Shown piece by piece: positions 11,536 to 23,807 of a DNA stretch of 64,000 bases. This stretch comes from Pseudisothecium myosuroides. Taxonomy: Eukaryota; Streptophyta; Bryopsida; Hypnales; Lembophyllaceae. Numbering within the stretch: position 1 is the first letter of the stretch; each line of letters begins with the position of its first letter. The position numbers and the translations under genes are program-made. The notes under the pieces were generated by a model. The model saw nothing but the letters and a program-made list of their open reading frames with translations. It was not told the origin of the DNA and made no database searches. The stretch is taken from assembly GCA_951799445.1 (NCBI GenBank), contig OX637295.1, positions 16,058,001 through 16,122,000 of the forward strand, given 5' to 3'.

Positions 11536-12441
11536 CCCCTAAAGGACCGAGGCCTTTTTTCATCCCAAAAACACTCAAAACTGCCATTTCTATAGCAAAA
11601 AAAATAAAAAATAAAAATTGTTTTTTTTTCACATCTAACCATACGATCTTACACCTAACTAGTATGAGAGTGTGTGGAAAAAATTCAGAATTTTTAACCA
11701 CATGAATTGCAAGATATTTGCGTTTAAAGTGGAAAAAAAAAGTTATTCAACACATTGTGGGACTAGATTTTTTTATTTTTAACATTTTAAACTTAATGTT
11801 TTTGCATTATAGAATCTTGAGCTTTAAATATTCATAGTGGAGAATTGAATTGAGAGTCTAGGAAAAAAAATTCAAATTTTTTAAATTATCTATGTTAAAA
11901 AAATTATTAAGTAGAAGTAGGTATGAGATAGAAGGAAAATCTAAAATATTAATATATTTTAGATGGAATTAAAATGCACTAATCTCAATGGTGAGATTGT
12001 TCTAGCAAGTAAACTAAACCATGCAAAATTTTTCTTTATGAAAAATTGTAAAAATTGCATTCAGAAATGCATTCAACAAGTTTTTTTTTTCAAGAAGATG
12101 CTTTAATTGCCCAAAAAACAAGAATGTCCATAACTTTCTCATAACAAATCCAAATTATATGATCAAAGCTTTCCAAATAGACAAAAATATAATCAAAGAG
12201 AAAAAAAAATTAAGTTAAAATTTAATTTAATTTTTTGCCGCCCACCGTCCCCTATTGTGAGCTTATTTGGTCATAACTTTTGTTCCCGGGCACCAATTGT
12301 GAAAAAAAAATTAGATTCCCACAAAGCTTATCAATTTTACTATCTTCAAAAAAGTTTGAAAAAATCAAAACAAAATTTCATCTCGTAGGTACCTGCCCGA
12401 AAATGCATTTGTCTCCCAAAGGGACAATGGTCCTTTAGGGG
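11536..12441. mobile_element. TTAA-flanked (piggyBac-type) element, 906 bp, perfect 13-bp ends
   Basis: TTAA lies at 11532-11535 and 12442-12445. Both ends read CCCCTAAAGGACC (left direct, right inverted), a perfect 13-bp match. The left interior (the GGCCTTTTTTCATCCC region, then AAAACTGCCATTTCTATA) matches, in inverse orientation, the right interior of the element at 20506-21435. The two are therefore members of one family in opposite orientation. No coding capacity is present. Confidence 0.85.
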
Positions 12442-12445
12442 TTAA

Positions 12446-14563
12446 CCTAAGAAGTTTCAAAGTCTGTTGTCCCTATCCAACATGGTCAAACAATTTTTTT
12501 GGTCAAACTTCAATGTTACAATCTTCCAATCCACGTGATCAAATGTCCTGAAATTTTTTCCACACATTTACACAATGGTCTACTACACTTTTGTATTGTT
12601 AGAATTACCAAAAAAAAAATTAATTTTTAATTTTGGTCAAATGCACCCAAAATTGGCAGTTTCTGACAATTTCTCTTAGAAAACACCCTCCGTCCATTAA
12701 GGGCCAAATCAAAAAACCACTTGTCTTGAGGCACATGTGAGGTACTACCCAGAATTGTGCAATTAAAAAAACTGCAGAACTAAACAGAATTTGTGAAGGA
12801 TCAAAGCAACTGAAGCTCAAACGATCATGTTTGTTAAAACGGAATGTTTTAAAACTCCAAGATCATTGTCGTCGTGACAAAGTGCTCAGTGCTCAGAGTT
12901 GCACTGACTGAGGGACTCGACTGACATTTTTTGAAATTGCCAAATTCTTGAAAATTTTGCCAAAATTCGAAGTAATCAGACGAGACAACAGCTGGAGTGA
13001 GACACAGAAATCTACTTTCCATTGATTCGCATGCACCAGCAAGGACCGAGGAACAGCTAAGGTAGCGGCAATCATCGAACTTTGCATCATAACTTATATT
13101 GTAAGAATGATTCATCAAGGGTTCCACAAGGACAATCATCGGCATGATGGTGTCAGCGTTTCCAACCCACGCGGATGCGTGGTACGTGATTCCCACCTTC
13201 AACCGAAATTTGAAGCCTCTTTCCAGCTAACTTACACTGCTGATGTCACCGAACTTGTCTCACTGCAGGGACCAGGCAAGCTTGAATTCTAAGAATATAT
13301 TGTCAGTCCTTTTTTATATAGGCGGAAATTGACGACATCGACACATTTAAATGTAGGCGCCTGGAGAATTAAAGCATCACCAAATGCATTAGTTTGTTGA
13401 CCTCTATGGCATTTTGGTGCCACAATTTTTGCGGTTTGAATTGCACCAATATAACGAAAATGTAATGTATGGTTAAGGATTGCCTGGTCCTCAAACCATA
13501 CATGTCAAAGTTTTTGCAGTCATAGAAGTGATCCAAAGAAAGTAGACAACAAAATAGCACTTGCTATCTGTAATTCTGTATTCATATTTATAGAGCACTT
13601 ACTATCCGTTGGAACAGATTCTTCATTCATACTTGCCTTAGGAGTTAGAACTAAAGAAGTTATTCTTTTTTATATCACAATTGCAAAGTTAGGCCGTTAG
13701 GGATACGAGGGTGCAATCTCCTCATATGCGAAGTACTATCAAGTAGCAGGTGCAGAAGGTCATATTTGTTAATTTCGTGACATTCAAATGTACAAAGCTA
13801 TGAAAACTGAGACTGATACAGATCTGAGGTTCCAGACAAGTGCTATCTCCCGAAAAGTGCTAATCTCTTGAAAATTTGTCCCTTTAATAAATATGAATGG
13901 AGACATGAGTTGAATGAAGTGATCAATTTGGATTGACGGTCTGCAACACCGTGTCCAATCTTTCAGTGGAAGGCTAAGTATATGGTACACTCTGGGAGAC
14001 GGAGCAGTTTCACTGCCGCTTCCGATTAATTATCTTATCTACGTCACTAATTGACTAAACCCCAGACTAATCCCCCCACTAAACCCTGCGAGAAGGCGAC
14101 CACATAACGCTCACTACGCTACAGTAGTAGACGACGGTTGACAATTCATGAATGATCTACACAAAGATTGACACCAATTTGTTCTTGCGGTTGTTAAAAC
14201 CAGGGCTCCATCTGCTTCAGACCTTCACCTTATGCTAATCAATCTCTCCATTTTCTACGGTTAGAATCCTAAAACCTATTGACCTCCCATCTCCTTCAAA
14301 ATGCAACTGAATTTCTCAGTGCACTAGATGGATTCAATAGCCCTGTTACCCAATAGCAAATGTACAGATTCAGGGTCCAGGGTACTGCACCAGAAAAAAA
14401 GCATCGAAGCACTCCAGTTTTCAATCGAAATTTGTGATAACTCCAATCTGTGATGCATCTCTGATCAGGCACAAACTTCGGCATTGATCGATCGATCGAT
14501 CAAGAAGGAGAAAACCAGTGATTCAAGAATCCACCATGAATCTTGTGAGTTTGCGCCTTCAAA
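12446..14563. other. Intergenic; no gene recognised
   Basis: 12.45-12.65 kb is AT-rich and holds another subterminal-like block (CAATCTTCCAATCCACGTG, then TTTTTTCCACAC). From about 12.85 kb base composition shifts towards the level of the neighbouring gene. A frame of about 35 codons at 13.1-13.2 kb (containing SAFPTHADAWYVIPTF, plus strand) looks exon-like in composition, but it has no partner exons and I do not recognise it. A short (GATC)4 run lies at 14486-14501, just downstream of the glycosyltransferase gene. Confidence 0.45.
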
Positions 14564-16210
14564 TTAAATCATTTCTGCCTCCGTGTAGCAATCTGTGTAA
14601 ACCTCACGGTCACTCTGTGCCTGGCAAATATCCCTCCACAATGACTCCAGAATTTTCTTCCTCTGCTTCCCCGAAACGCTCTCATTCTGCAACCCCTGAA
14701 TCACCGCAAACCGGCTCTCATTCCCGCGAAAAAACTCCCGAGACGACGGCAACAGATTTACAGCAGACGTTCCGCTCTCGTGCACCTGCAAATGCGATGC
14801 CACTTTCCTCCCCAACGCCGAGCTTTTATGCACCAAGTAACTCAACAGTGCTTCATCACTAAAACCCTCCCTTCTCTTTCGCAATAGCGCCACGCGCACA
14901 ATCTCCGTCGCCATAGCCGCGGCCACGCTGCGAACCGGACGAACTCCGCCGAGAATCACACCAGTACTGATCAACTTCTTCCTCTTCTCGTCGTTCTCTA
15001 GAGAGTTCCAAATCCCTGAGCCATACACAACTTCCATCATGGAGGAATTCGTGGACGAATTCGAATGCGAAGTTTGCGACCACGTTTGGGCAGTAGCGTA
15101 CAGGTGCAGCTGACTGGCATCTTTCTTCTTCAGATTCACCAGAAGCGCGTCAGTGAGAATCACGACTCCCGTGACTTCCGTGACAAGCACGTGACGGTAC
15201 TTGTGGCGCAACATGCCGAGTAACATGTGGTAGCACAGCCAGCGACGGAGATGCATTGGCGGCGAATGGAGAAACCCGCTGAGGGCGTCGTCAGGGTCAA
15301 GCTCCTGGACGTCGAACCCGACGACCGCGCCGTAATGAGGCGTTTCGTCGAAAACTTCATGCGCAACAACGGCGGGCTGCAAATCCGGAGCTTCAAATCT
15401 TTTTGAGCTTGTGCGCGTCGTATCGTTGTGGCGACGGCCCCATATGGAATCCTGGCGCACGCTCGTGATCTCGGCCGCCACTGGTGGTGGGGTGCGCGTA
15501 TACGCGCCTCGATTGAAAAGGCTCACCGTGGGCGCGTCCGGCGCTCGAGCTTCAGATGATTCGCTAGCGACAAGCTTCCGGAAGAAATTGTCCTCGTCGC
15601 GAATGACGGCCAGAAACTCCGTCGCGACAGGTCGAAACGGGAAGAGGAGCACGACGTCGGCGTGAGCTGGTACTCCGCTTCTGTGCAATCCGCGCAGGAA
15701 GAGACGAAGCTCGTCCACACTCGTGGATTCTGCGAGATGGGCTACGACTAGTTGCGGCATCCCTCGTGTCCCGCGCCGAAACAGCATGCCCATGCCTTCC
15801 AACGCAGCTCCAGATTCAAATTCAGAGGACTTGGAGATCCCATCCCGCAGTGGATCCCTTTCACTAGCGTTAGCGTGGTTCGACCAATGTCGGTAATTCG
15901 GAAGCGTGACGCGCATCCGGGGACCGCCCCGCCATGGCTCTTCGGCGACCTTGGACGGGTCGAGCGCGACGAGGACGAAAAGCACGATGGTGCAGACTAA
16001 AATTCCCACGCACAAGGAAGCCGCGGATTTGAGCTTACGGTGCAGCAAGGGACTCGTCGGGAGCGCCTTGCGACCCGACGACAACGGGCATTTTGAGAAG
16101 CTTTCCGAGGACGCGTCGGCGCCAATGATGGCGATGTCGAGCATCGGCAGGCTGGGCGACTTTCGGATCGCCAGCTGACTGATCCACGGTTTCCCTGGAG
16201 ATTCATACAT
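14564..16210 (-). CDS. Golgi-type II membrane glycosyltransferase-like protein (plant family)
   Basis: This is a single-exon frame of 548 residues. The ATG at 16210 is chosen because it is the first one; the frame extends 24 bases further upstream only through a TTG. A short cytosolic N-terminus is followed by one hydrophobic segment (about residues 64-84) and then a long luminal domain, the layout of a Golgi type II glycosyltransferase. Recognisable blocks are HYGAVVGFDVQELDPDD (about 290-305), YHMLLGMLRHKYRHVLVTEV (about 330-350), and a C-terminal STGVILGGVRPVR block followed by a Cys-ending tail (VYTDC). I recall these from a plant-wide family annotated only as transferring glycosyl groups (DUF7780 type). 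Acceptor and donor are unknown. GC content and codon usage are clearly higher in GC than the surrounding AT-rich DNA. No paralogue is nearby. Confidence 0.75.
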   Translation of the reverse strand: MYESPGKPWISQLAIRKSPSLPMLDIAIIGADASSESFSKCPLSSGRKALPTSPLLHRKLKSAASLCVGILVCTIVLFVLVALDPSKVAEEPWRGGPRMRVTLPNYRHWSNHANASERDPLRDGISKSSEFESGAALEGMGMLFRRGTRGMPQLVVAHLAESTSVDELRLFLRGLHRSGVPAHADVVLLFPFRPVATEFLAVIRDEDNFFRKLVASESSEARAPDAPTVSLFNRGAYTRTPPPVAAEITSVRQDSIWGRRHNDTTRTSSKRFEAPDLQPAVVAHEVFDETPHYGAVVGFDVQELDPDDALSGFLHSPPMHLRRWLCYHMLLGMLRHKYRHVLVTEVTGVVILTDALLVNLKKKDASQLHLYATAQTWSQTSHSNSSTNSSMMEVVYGSGIWNSLENDEKRKKLISTGVILGGVRPVRSVAAAMATEIVRVALLRKRREGFSDEALLSYLVHKSSALGRKVASHLQVHESGTSAVNLLPSSREFFRGNESRFAVIQGLQNESVSGKQRKKILESLWRDICQAQSDREVYTDCYTEAEMI

Positions 16211-17745
16211 CGATCGGCCTTGATCACGACCCAAGAATTAAACTTCGCAGCTAGTCCGACCACCATGAGGATCTCCCCACCACCCTAGCCTCTTGTCGCA
16301 GAGTGCAGACTTGCAGGCGCATGCTGAATCCTCCACATCTCAAATCTAGCTTCAAGAAATTCCACTACTGTTGCAACGCCAGTTCCATTCGATCACTATG
16401 AATTGCTAACCAGGGGTGCCAACCAAATATGAAACAGCCTGCCCAAAAATTATCCACGTACATCCCGGAATCACTAACATCTCACGTGATCTAGCTTGAA
16501 CCAGTACTGTCAGTATCGAATTCTTGAACAGGCCGGATCTGCCAATTCGAGCACCCCAACTGTCTAGCTAGCTAGCTGAATTGATCCCATCCAAATTTAC
16601 ATGTGCCAGATTCATTGAATCGCTCTAAGAGGCATGATCACACGCCACGCAAATTGCTTGTGCGCGTACTACTAGCTCGATCTCCCGGTCCAAAAGCTAG
16701 CTAGCGCAAACCGTGCCGAAGTTCAGACTTTCAATTGAACCTGAACCCATTTGCAGTTCCGATCAATAGGATCGAATTGGTACGGTACTCGGCCTGAAGT
16801 GCACACCTCAGCTTGCGTCCAAGCGGCCACTGATCAGTTCGAGCCCGAGTTAGACCTAATAACTTGAACTCCAAAAGTAGACTACGACTGCATATATGTG
16901 TTACCTAGGGAGAGCGTGCTGGAAAGTCAATCCAAATGAGAAACGGGAGCATGTGCACTTGGACATGATGGCCGTGAATTATGCGGCACAACTGACGTAC
17001 TGACTGACTGGCAATTTCAAAAGGACGTTGCGCTCTTCACACTCTTGGTGGAACGGACTGGATCCCATGTAGACTCGAACATCTCAGGCTCCGGTACCTG
17101 CCATGTGCCCTCAATCTAAGAAGCCGATCTAGCACAGACTTAGGAAACTAAACAACTAACTGAACTGGATCGAAACGGGAACCACGACTCCTCAGTAATG
17201 GGCATGGGTTCCAACTTGGCTATCGATCTCACACCGAGGACGGACTCCAACTACCTCGAGCTACCAATAACGTGATCCGGTTGTTCGACATCAAGACCAG
17301 TGAGAGCAAGGCACCACTGAACTCCAATGATACGCCATATTTGCTCGAAGTGGAAACTCGATCAAGACAAACGATCTACTGTAATTAATGCTCTTTTGGA
17401 TCGATCGCCTTCAGTTTGGTGGAAACGAGAGCCACCGCATTTATTTGATTGGATTCAGTTCGACGATGTTGGACGGAATTGGCGCAGGGGGAGATCGAAT
17501 ACTTACTATTTTGCAAATACTGTGGAAAGTCAGACAAACATGGCCACCTCCTTCCTGTTGCTTTTTAGGAATATAATAAAACGGTGGCCATGCAGCAACT
17601 GTTCCTTTTCTCTGATGCAGTTGGTTTCCGTTTACTCTTCGAGTGGCTTTTGAGGACTTGGCGCTCCCGTGCTGACTTGACCGGCAATGCTGATGCTGTG
17701 AACAGCACGGCACATGTTTCTTTTAGTGTGTCTTAAGTTAACTAA
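16211..17745. other. Upstream region of the glycosyltransferase gene; no other gene recognised
   Basis: This stretch has mixed base composition unlike the AT-rich repeats on either side and lies 5' of the minus-strand gene, so promoter and 5' leader are expected here. Small palindromic words (CTAGCTAGCTAG near 16564, AGCTAGCTAGCG near 16694) occur. A 108-codon frame at 17327-17653 has no recognisable domain. Confidence 0.4.
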
Positions 17746-18299
17746 AGTAACTACACCTAATTTCCACTGCATTTTGAAAACGCACAGTCTAGATTCTTGC
17801 CTAAAATGTACTTCTACTATTCATGAGAGTCTACAATTGGTTACCCTAAACCCTATTTTCAATACTTTGAACACTTATGGGCAAATTTCATTAAAATGGC
17901 TATATTATTTTAAAATGGCATGAAAATAGTTCAGAACGGCCGTTCTAAATCTGTACCTGTCCTAAATGGTTCAGAACGGCCATTTTGAAATATGTACTTG
18001 TCCTAGATGGTGAAAATGGCACACCGTCAAAGTGGCACTTAGAATACCGCCATTTTAATGAAATTGCCCATCTTTGTAGTTCATTCATACTGTGTCCAGA
18101 AAATGCATTCTAAAAGAATCTAGAATCCCCTTTCGACTACCAATAAGATCCCACAAAAAGTTTTTCAATATGTTCACTTTTTTTCTTGCAATATAGGGAA
18201 CCTTTTCTTGTGTCAAAAAATTAAAAAAATTAAAAAATAAATATGATATTAGAAACCATGATAAATTGCTTATTTGTGCAATTTTTGATGTGGTTACTC
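17746..18299 (+). mobile_element. MITE family A, copy 2, interrupted by family B
   Basis: It begins AGTAACTACACCTAATTT and ends near GTGGTTACTCC. The interior blocks match copy 1 (TTCTTGCCTAAAATGTACT, then AGAATCTAGAATCCCCTTT, then AAGATCCCACAAAAA). The match is broken at 17877-18072 by a family B MITE, so family B inserted later at this locus. Confidence 0.65.
17877..18072. mobile_element. MITE family B, copy 1 (196 bp)
   Basis: It begins ATGGGCAAATTTCATTAAA and ends TTTAATGAAATTGCCCAT, a near-perfect inverted repeat of about 22 bp. CTT flanks both sides. The interior has repeated GGTTCAGAACGGCC words and the block GGCACACCGTCAAAGTGGC. It is nested in MITE family A. Copies occur at 20326-21452 and 51935-52227. 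The superfamily is not established. Confidence 0.78.
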
Positions 18300-18923
18300 C
18301 ATACTATCTCCTACAAAGGAAGATACACCAGATATTTCCTTTTAATTAACCACCGCCCGCAAATAAAAAATAAATAAACAAAACACTTGATTTGCACATC
18401 TACCCTTTAAACCAGAAGTAACCAAAAAAACTTTCATACAAGAGCAATATATGAAATACATTTGAAATACACACGGATATTAGATATTGAATACATGTTA
18501 TATAGATAATTGATATGGTACAAATGTATAAGTATGGTATAGGTATGGAAAATTGTGCAAATGGTTGTTTTTTCCTAAAGGACTTTTGTCCCTTTGAGGG
18601 ACAAAATGGATTTTGTCAAATTGAGGTAAATTTCAAGCTGCACATCAAATTGCAATTCTTTTAATTACTATTTTTTTTTCCAAAAGGAACATTATTTTTT
18701 TATTTGCCACATTAGACACTGCTAGTTGGTTGGTCCAGCTTTGGTGGCACTTTTAATGTCCCATTTTTTCTCTAATAGGTAATTTCACATGCAAGCACTT
18801 TGGTCAACTCAGTTTTGAAGAAAAAAATGATACATTATAGGTGGTCAAAGTAAAACATATCAGAACTTTCCATTGTGAATCCTAGGAGGGACTATATATT
18901 TACCTTTAGGATTTTAGATAACA

Positions 18924-19654
18924 GGGTGAATGCATGAAACACTTGTACTATTTTTTGTCACACACCTGGTGCTGATTAGTTTTTTGGCTATAATTCTTGG
19001 ATTTTGACTCCAAATGATTCAAAATTCATAGACAAGGTACTGATGACTACTATACATCTTGTCTATTTTTTTGGAATTTTTAAAAAATGTTTTACTATTT
19101 AATAATAGCCCCCGATATTATGTCACAAATGCCAATTTGGAGGTTTTAGTACTATTTAGTACCCATAAAAACGAATTTGGAGCTGAAATTTGGTAGAGAT
19201 GGTCTTCTAGTAGACTTGTAGCTATTGTCTAAAGGAATTTTTAAAATACTTAATTTTGTGTGGTGTAGAAGTCCACAAATTGAGTCCCTTTCTACTAGCA
19301 TTTTGAAGCATGTAAAAAATTATTTTGGTGGTTTTTTGGGTGAATGACCATCTCCATAGAGTTGCCACAAATGGCCAATTTTTATATTTTATATTTAATT
19401 TTTTTCCTATTTTCTACTAATTAAAACATCAAAGTATGTATTTTCTTAAGATTTGGCACTTTTTTAGTTCTCCTACTTAGAGAATTTTTTAATGAATTTC
19501 CTTTGGTGGTTACCTTCATCTTAAAGGTGCATACATTGACCATATTTTTTAATTTTAAAAAAAATTGATTTTCTAATTTTAAAGTATTCCAGAAAAAATC
19601 ATGAGTACTATTGCAAAACGCAACAAATAGTACAGGTGTTTCGTGCAATCACCC
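18924..19654. mobile_element. Terminal-inverted-repeat element, 731 bp
   Basis: The left end GGGTGAATGCATGAAACACT and the inverse of the right end GGGTGATTGCACGAAACACC are the start of an imperfect inverted repeat of about 35 bp that continues through TGTACTATTT. AACA flanks both ends (18920-18923 and 19655-19658), a possible 4-bp target duplication. No transposase frame is present. Family B copies at 20.3 kb and 51.9 kb also show 4-bp flanking repeats, so both may belong to the same unrecognised superfamily. Confidence 0.65.
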
Positions 19655-20212
19655 AACATGACTTTTTTACTTCCCTACATGGTTCCTATAAAAATCCCAA
19701 AGCACCCCTTTGTACAATGAAAACAAGTACTGAACCTTTCTTTTGCCTATTGTAGAAGTTGCATGGGTGTACTCATTGGATTTGTTAATCAATGACTTTC
19801 CAACCCAATTCCAAAATTTTGAGCCCTAAATAATTATTGAACACTCAATGCAATAAGAACTGCATTAGATTGCAATAGAACTAAATTAGGTTGCAATAGA
19901 ACTGAATTGGATCCAAAAATAGAGCTTTGATTTGGGCTGCAAATGATAATAGATATGCTTAATTACCTTACCTTACTTTGAAGCAAGTTGTTGAATATGA
20001 TTATTCTAAGCAAACGAGGGTTGTTAAGACCTCACTTTTGTTAAGAGGTCTTTGTGGCAATCGTTGTAGTGAAATTATGAATGGTCTCCTAGCAAGTCAA
20101 TACAAATGGATCCGACTATGGTGTTTTAACTCTAGAATACCTCGATGGTCACCATGGAAATCATCATTTTTGGTACCATGTAGAAGAAACTGTTTTAGAA
20201 CCAAATTTTGTT

Positions 20213-20321
20213 CCTTCCTAACTTTTGCATACGATATCCAAATGTCATGTTCTTTGGTGTGTTGGAGTCTCCTTTCAAATGCCAACAAGAAAATATGAAA
20301 ATTTGACCAATCTAATAATAA
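20213..20321 (+). repeat. Dispersed repeat family C, partial copy 2
   Basis: It shares CTAACTTTTGCATACGATATCC, CTTTGGTGYGTTGGA and CAATCTAATAATAACT with the copies at 2.9 kb and 23.5 kb. It is cut at its right side by the family B MITE at 20326. Confidence 0.5.
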
Positions 20322-20325
20322 CTAG

Positions 20326-21452
20326 ATGGGCAATTTCGTTAAATGGCGATATTTTTTTAAATGGCATGAAAGCAGTTCAGAACGCCCGTCCTGAAATCTA
20401 TACCTGTCCTAGATGGTTCAGAACAGCCGTTTTGAAATCTATACCAATCCTAGATGGTGAAAATGGCACACCGTCAAAGTGGCACTTAGAATACCGCCAT
20501 TTTAACCCCTAAAGGACCGGCATGCGTTTTTTTTTGTATAGAAATTTTCGGCAGGTACGTGTGACTAGACATTTTCATATTTTAAGCTGAAATTTTAATA
20601 GAAGGTGGGTGCAAGGAATATCTTTCATATGCACTAAATTTCAGGACATTTGGAAATAGGAGTCAAAAGTTATGGCCAAATATGTTACTTTTTTTTGTAA
20701 CTGGGCAATCCGGGCAGCAAAAGGAATTGGCAAAAATTTGATTTTTTTATTTTTAACATTTATTCTCGTAGATTATATTTTTGTCTATTTGGGAAGCTTT
20801 GATTCATTTCATTTGGATTTGTTATGAGAAAGTTATGGACATTCTTGTTTTTCAGGCAGTTAGAGCATCTTTTTGAAAAAAATAACTTGAGAATTCATTT
20901 CTAAATGCTATTTTTGAAATTTTTCAAAAAAAATAAATTCTCATGGTTTAGTTTACTTGCTAGAACAATCTCACTATTGGGATTAGTGTATTTTAATTCC
21001 ATCTAAAATATATGAATATTTTAGATTTTCCTTCAATCTCGTACCTACTTCTACTTAATAAAATTTTTAAGAATGATAATTAAGTTTTTTTGAATATTTT
21101 TTTTTCTCCTAGACTCTCAACTCAATTCTCCACTATAAAGATTTAAAGCTCAAAATTATGTAGTGCAAAAAATTTGAGTTAAAAATGTTTAAAGTCAAAA
21201 AATCTAGTCCCGCAATGTGCTGAAATACTTTTTTTTCCACTTTAAACACAGATATCTCGCAATCTGAGCGGTCAAAAATTCTGAATTTTTTTCCACATAT
21301 TCCCATATTAGTTAGGTGTAAGATCCTACGGCTAGATGTGCAAAAAAAACATTTATCAAATTTTTTTACTCCTTCCTATAAAAATGGCAGTTTTGAGTGT
21401 TTTTTGGCAGAAAAAAAGCCTCGGGCCTGTAGGGGTTAACGAAATTGCCCAT
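20326..21452. mobile_element. MITE family B, copy 2, split by a TTAA element
   Basis: It begins ATGGGCAATTTCGTTAAA and ends AACGAAATTGCCCAT. Direct CTAG repeats flank it (20322-20325 and 21453-21456). Without the inserted 20506-21435 segment it is about 190 bp and aligns along its length with copy 1 at 17877-18072. Confidence 0.78.
20506..21435. mobile_element. TTAA-flanked (piggyBac-type) element, 930 bp, nested in MITE B
   Basis: TTAA lies at 20502-20505 and 21436-21439. The ends are CCCCTAAAGGACCGG and, reverse-complemented from the right, CCCCTACAGGCCCGAGG. Removing the element and one TTAA restores an intact family B MITE end, which independently proves the boundaries. The sequence is the inverse-orientation relative of 11536-12441. 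It is non-coding. Confidence 0.88.
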
Positions 21453-21456
21453 CTAG

Positions 21457-23536
21457 ACACAGAAGCAAAAAAAAAGTGGCAGTTTGGGGGTACCTACCTT
21501 CATACTATTCAGACAAATGCTTCCAGGCATCATCCTAGATACAATTTCTGGTGGTAAGCTACTGTTACTGGAGTAATAATCAATTGCAGAATACCTGTAG
21601 TTGATTTTGCAATTTGCAAACCACAATAATCAGCCAGAATACAAGGTTAATGAATACCATATATATAACCATGCTCCAGGTACTCTACAGTACAATTCAA
21701 GGACTTGACTCATTGATGCTGATTTCTTCTATGCATGATGATGAAATATTCCAAGTAATCCATCATGTGATGTTCGTGACTCTCATGAATAGTGGTAGTA
21801 CATTTTAGGCATTCCCTAATTTATGGCATTCAAGTACTACACTGTACTTTCGACCAATTATGAACTGAAACTGCGTGCTAGTGTTCCAAACAATGGTACA
21901 ACCTTTAGTTGAATAGGAATGCAGCAACAAGGAAGCTTGTATTCAAAATTTTCAAACTTGACTTGAGAAGGAAATATCTAATTGTGACACTCATTTACTT
22001 CCGATGTTGAATATGATGACACCAAGATTTCACTACCTGAATGGAGCCAACATCTGAGGATAAATGTGAATCTCTCATTGGATGAGAAGAGTCATGGTCT
22101 TTTTTCATAACGTGGGGATACTTTAGCATTATGATGCCTTTCTTTTAGACCCTTGATTGCTTGAGCATGGTTGACTAGGATCCAACTACTCAGCAATGAG
22201 GCTATGACCTAAGTTAATGAGAAAACAAATTTTCATTATGAGAATTTGAATAACGTCCTCCACTACTTCCGTGGCTCGGCATGTTATTTTTCATGAAGAA
22301 GCTTTGCTTTTACATTAGTTTGATTATAAGAGGATTGATTATGGATGTACGCTAGATGTATCGCGATTAGATCAACTTTAGTCATTAGTTGGCGTTAAGC
22401 ACTTGGTTGTGAAGGTCCCGTATACATTAGTTTGATTCAAAAAAGAAAACGCACTATTGGAGAAGCCTTTTTACAAAACAACAACATTATATCACTTGTA
22501 ATAATGTTGTGCATTGTTACGTGCTTCATGCTTTACATAAGGTTGGACATCGACCACAAGGTATCCCTTGGACATTAGGTTTCCATCGTTGGATGTAATT
22601 TCAAAGGCTATCCATAGGCCAATGCCCAACCCAACCTATACATTACAATATTTGGATTTGTTTGCTTTCCTTATGTTGTAGATTCAGAGCTTCCATAACA
22701 TTGTACAACCAAACCACGGTCCTCCCCATGTTGAACACGTACTATGCTTTGCTCCATACCTCGGAAAAAATTATAAGTTAATTCAAGGATTGCGGTGGGC
22801 TGAGGAGCTATGTAAGACAAGTTTGGGTTCGTTTTTCAAGGACGCAAAAGGTCCCCTGCTTCATTGGTAAACAACAAATGTTATGGAATTCACTTGGCAT
22901 GGCAAACCAATAAAACTAAAAATAATAATAATTAAAAAAGGAACTAAACTGCCTTGCCAGACATTCGAAATGGAGATTTATAAGTTAAATATTTGTGAGT
23001 GGGGTCTTTCCCCTCTTTCCATGCCTTGTTCCAATTGTCTTCTTATCTTTAGCTTCGGAGCCTTTTCGTGTCCTGTGAGCTACTGAGCTGTCCTTGAACT
23101 TCCACGTGGCGCTCTCCCATGGATCCAAGTGTTTGTACTTTGTACAAGATAACGTGTACAACTAAACTTATTAAGTTCCACTTTTAATTTTAATTTTTAA
23201 TTGTGCTGTGTAGTTCAATCCGCTAAGGTATTTAATTCTCTGGGTTTTTAGTTCTGTGTGCACGACCTTCCGCACATGAAATGACATTCCATTATTCCCT
23301 GACCAGAAAGAAAAATAATACGGAAATTGTCCATGTGTTTCAAAAGAAAAGAAAAGAAAAATAATGCGGTCAGTAAGAATATCAAAAGGGGGAGTGCAAA
23401 TTGATTTATCAGGGAATCATATGGGTACCCCACCTCAGTCTCGTCGACCCAGAAGATGCCACGTCACAAAATGTCAAGGGTGACGTCACCAAATATTCTT
23501 GGAGTTGGGGGGGGTGCTATGTTGATTTGTCCTGTT
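21457..23536. other. Intergenic; no gene or bounded element seen
   Basis: Base composition is moderately AT-rich with only short frames. TACATTAGTTTGAT occurs twice (about 22313 and 22422). No terminal repeats or known protein motifs were found. Confidence 0.45.
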
Positions 23537-23807
23537 AAAGTGGGTACCTCTAAAACCGCCGCTTTTGGGTACTGCGCATAGTTACTATTATTAGACTGAT
23601 CAAATTATTGTATTGCCATTGGTAAAGTGAAAGGAGGTTCCAATGTACGAAAGAATGTGACATTTGGATACCATATGCAAAAGTTATGAAGGATCAAAGT
23701 TTTCTTTGGTCACTAAATGTTCTAAAATCGCTTCTTCTACATAAGTACATATTGATTTTGGAAATGTACAAAGAGTGAGTGAGTGTGATTTTGAGTGCAC
23801 CCACTTT
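23537..23807 (-). mobile_element. Dispersed repeat family C, copy 3 with terminal inverted repeats
   Basis: The left end AAAGTGGGTACCTCTAAAA is the imperfect inverse of the right end (AAAGTGGGTGCACTCAAAA when reverse-complemented). The body is the reverse complement of 2869-3116 (CATTGGAACCTCCTTT, then CATAACTTTTGCATA, then TTTCCAAAATCAATAT). A size of about 270 bp and no coding potential suggest a MITE. Confidence 0.6.

Noticed and set aside
12849..13202. 117-codon minus-strand frame
   Set aside because: Starts at a non-ATG codon, no recognisable domain; overlaps the orphan plus-strand segment.
15411..15665. Several long frames antisense to the glycosyltransferase gene
   Set aside because: Shadows caused by the high GC of the third codon position of the real gene.
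17327..17653. 108-codon frame upstream of the glycosyltransferase gene
   Set aside because: Two overlapping frames and one antisense frame are equally long; no motif favours any.
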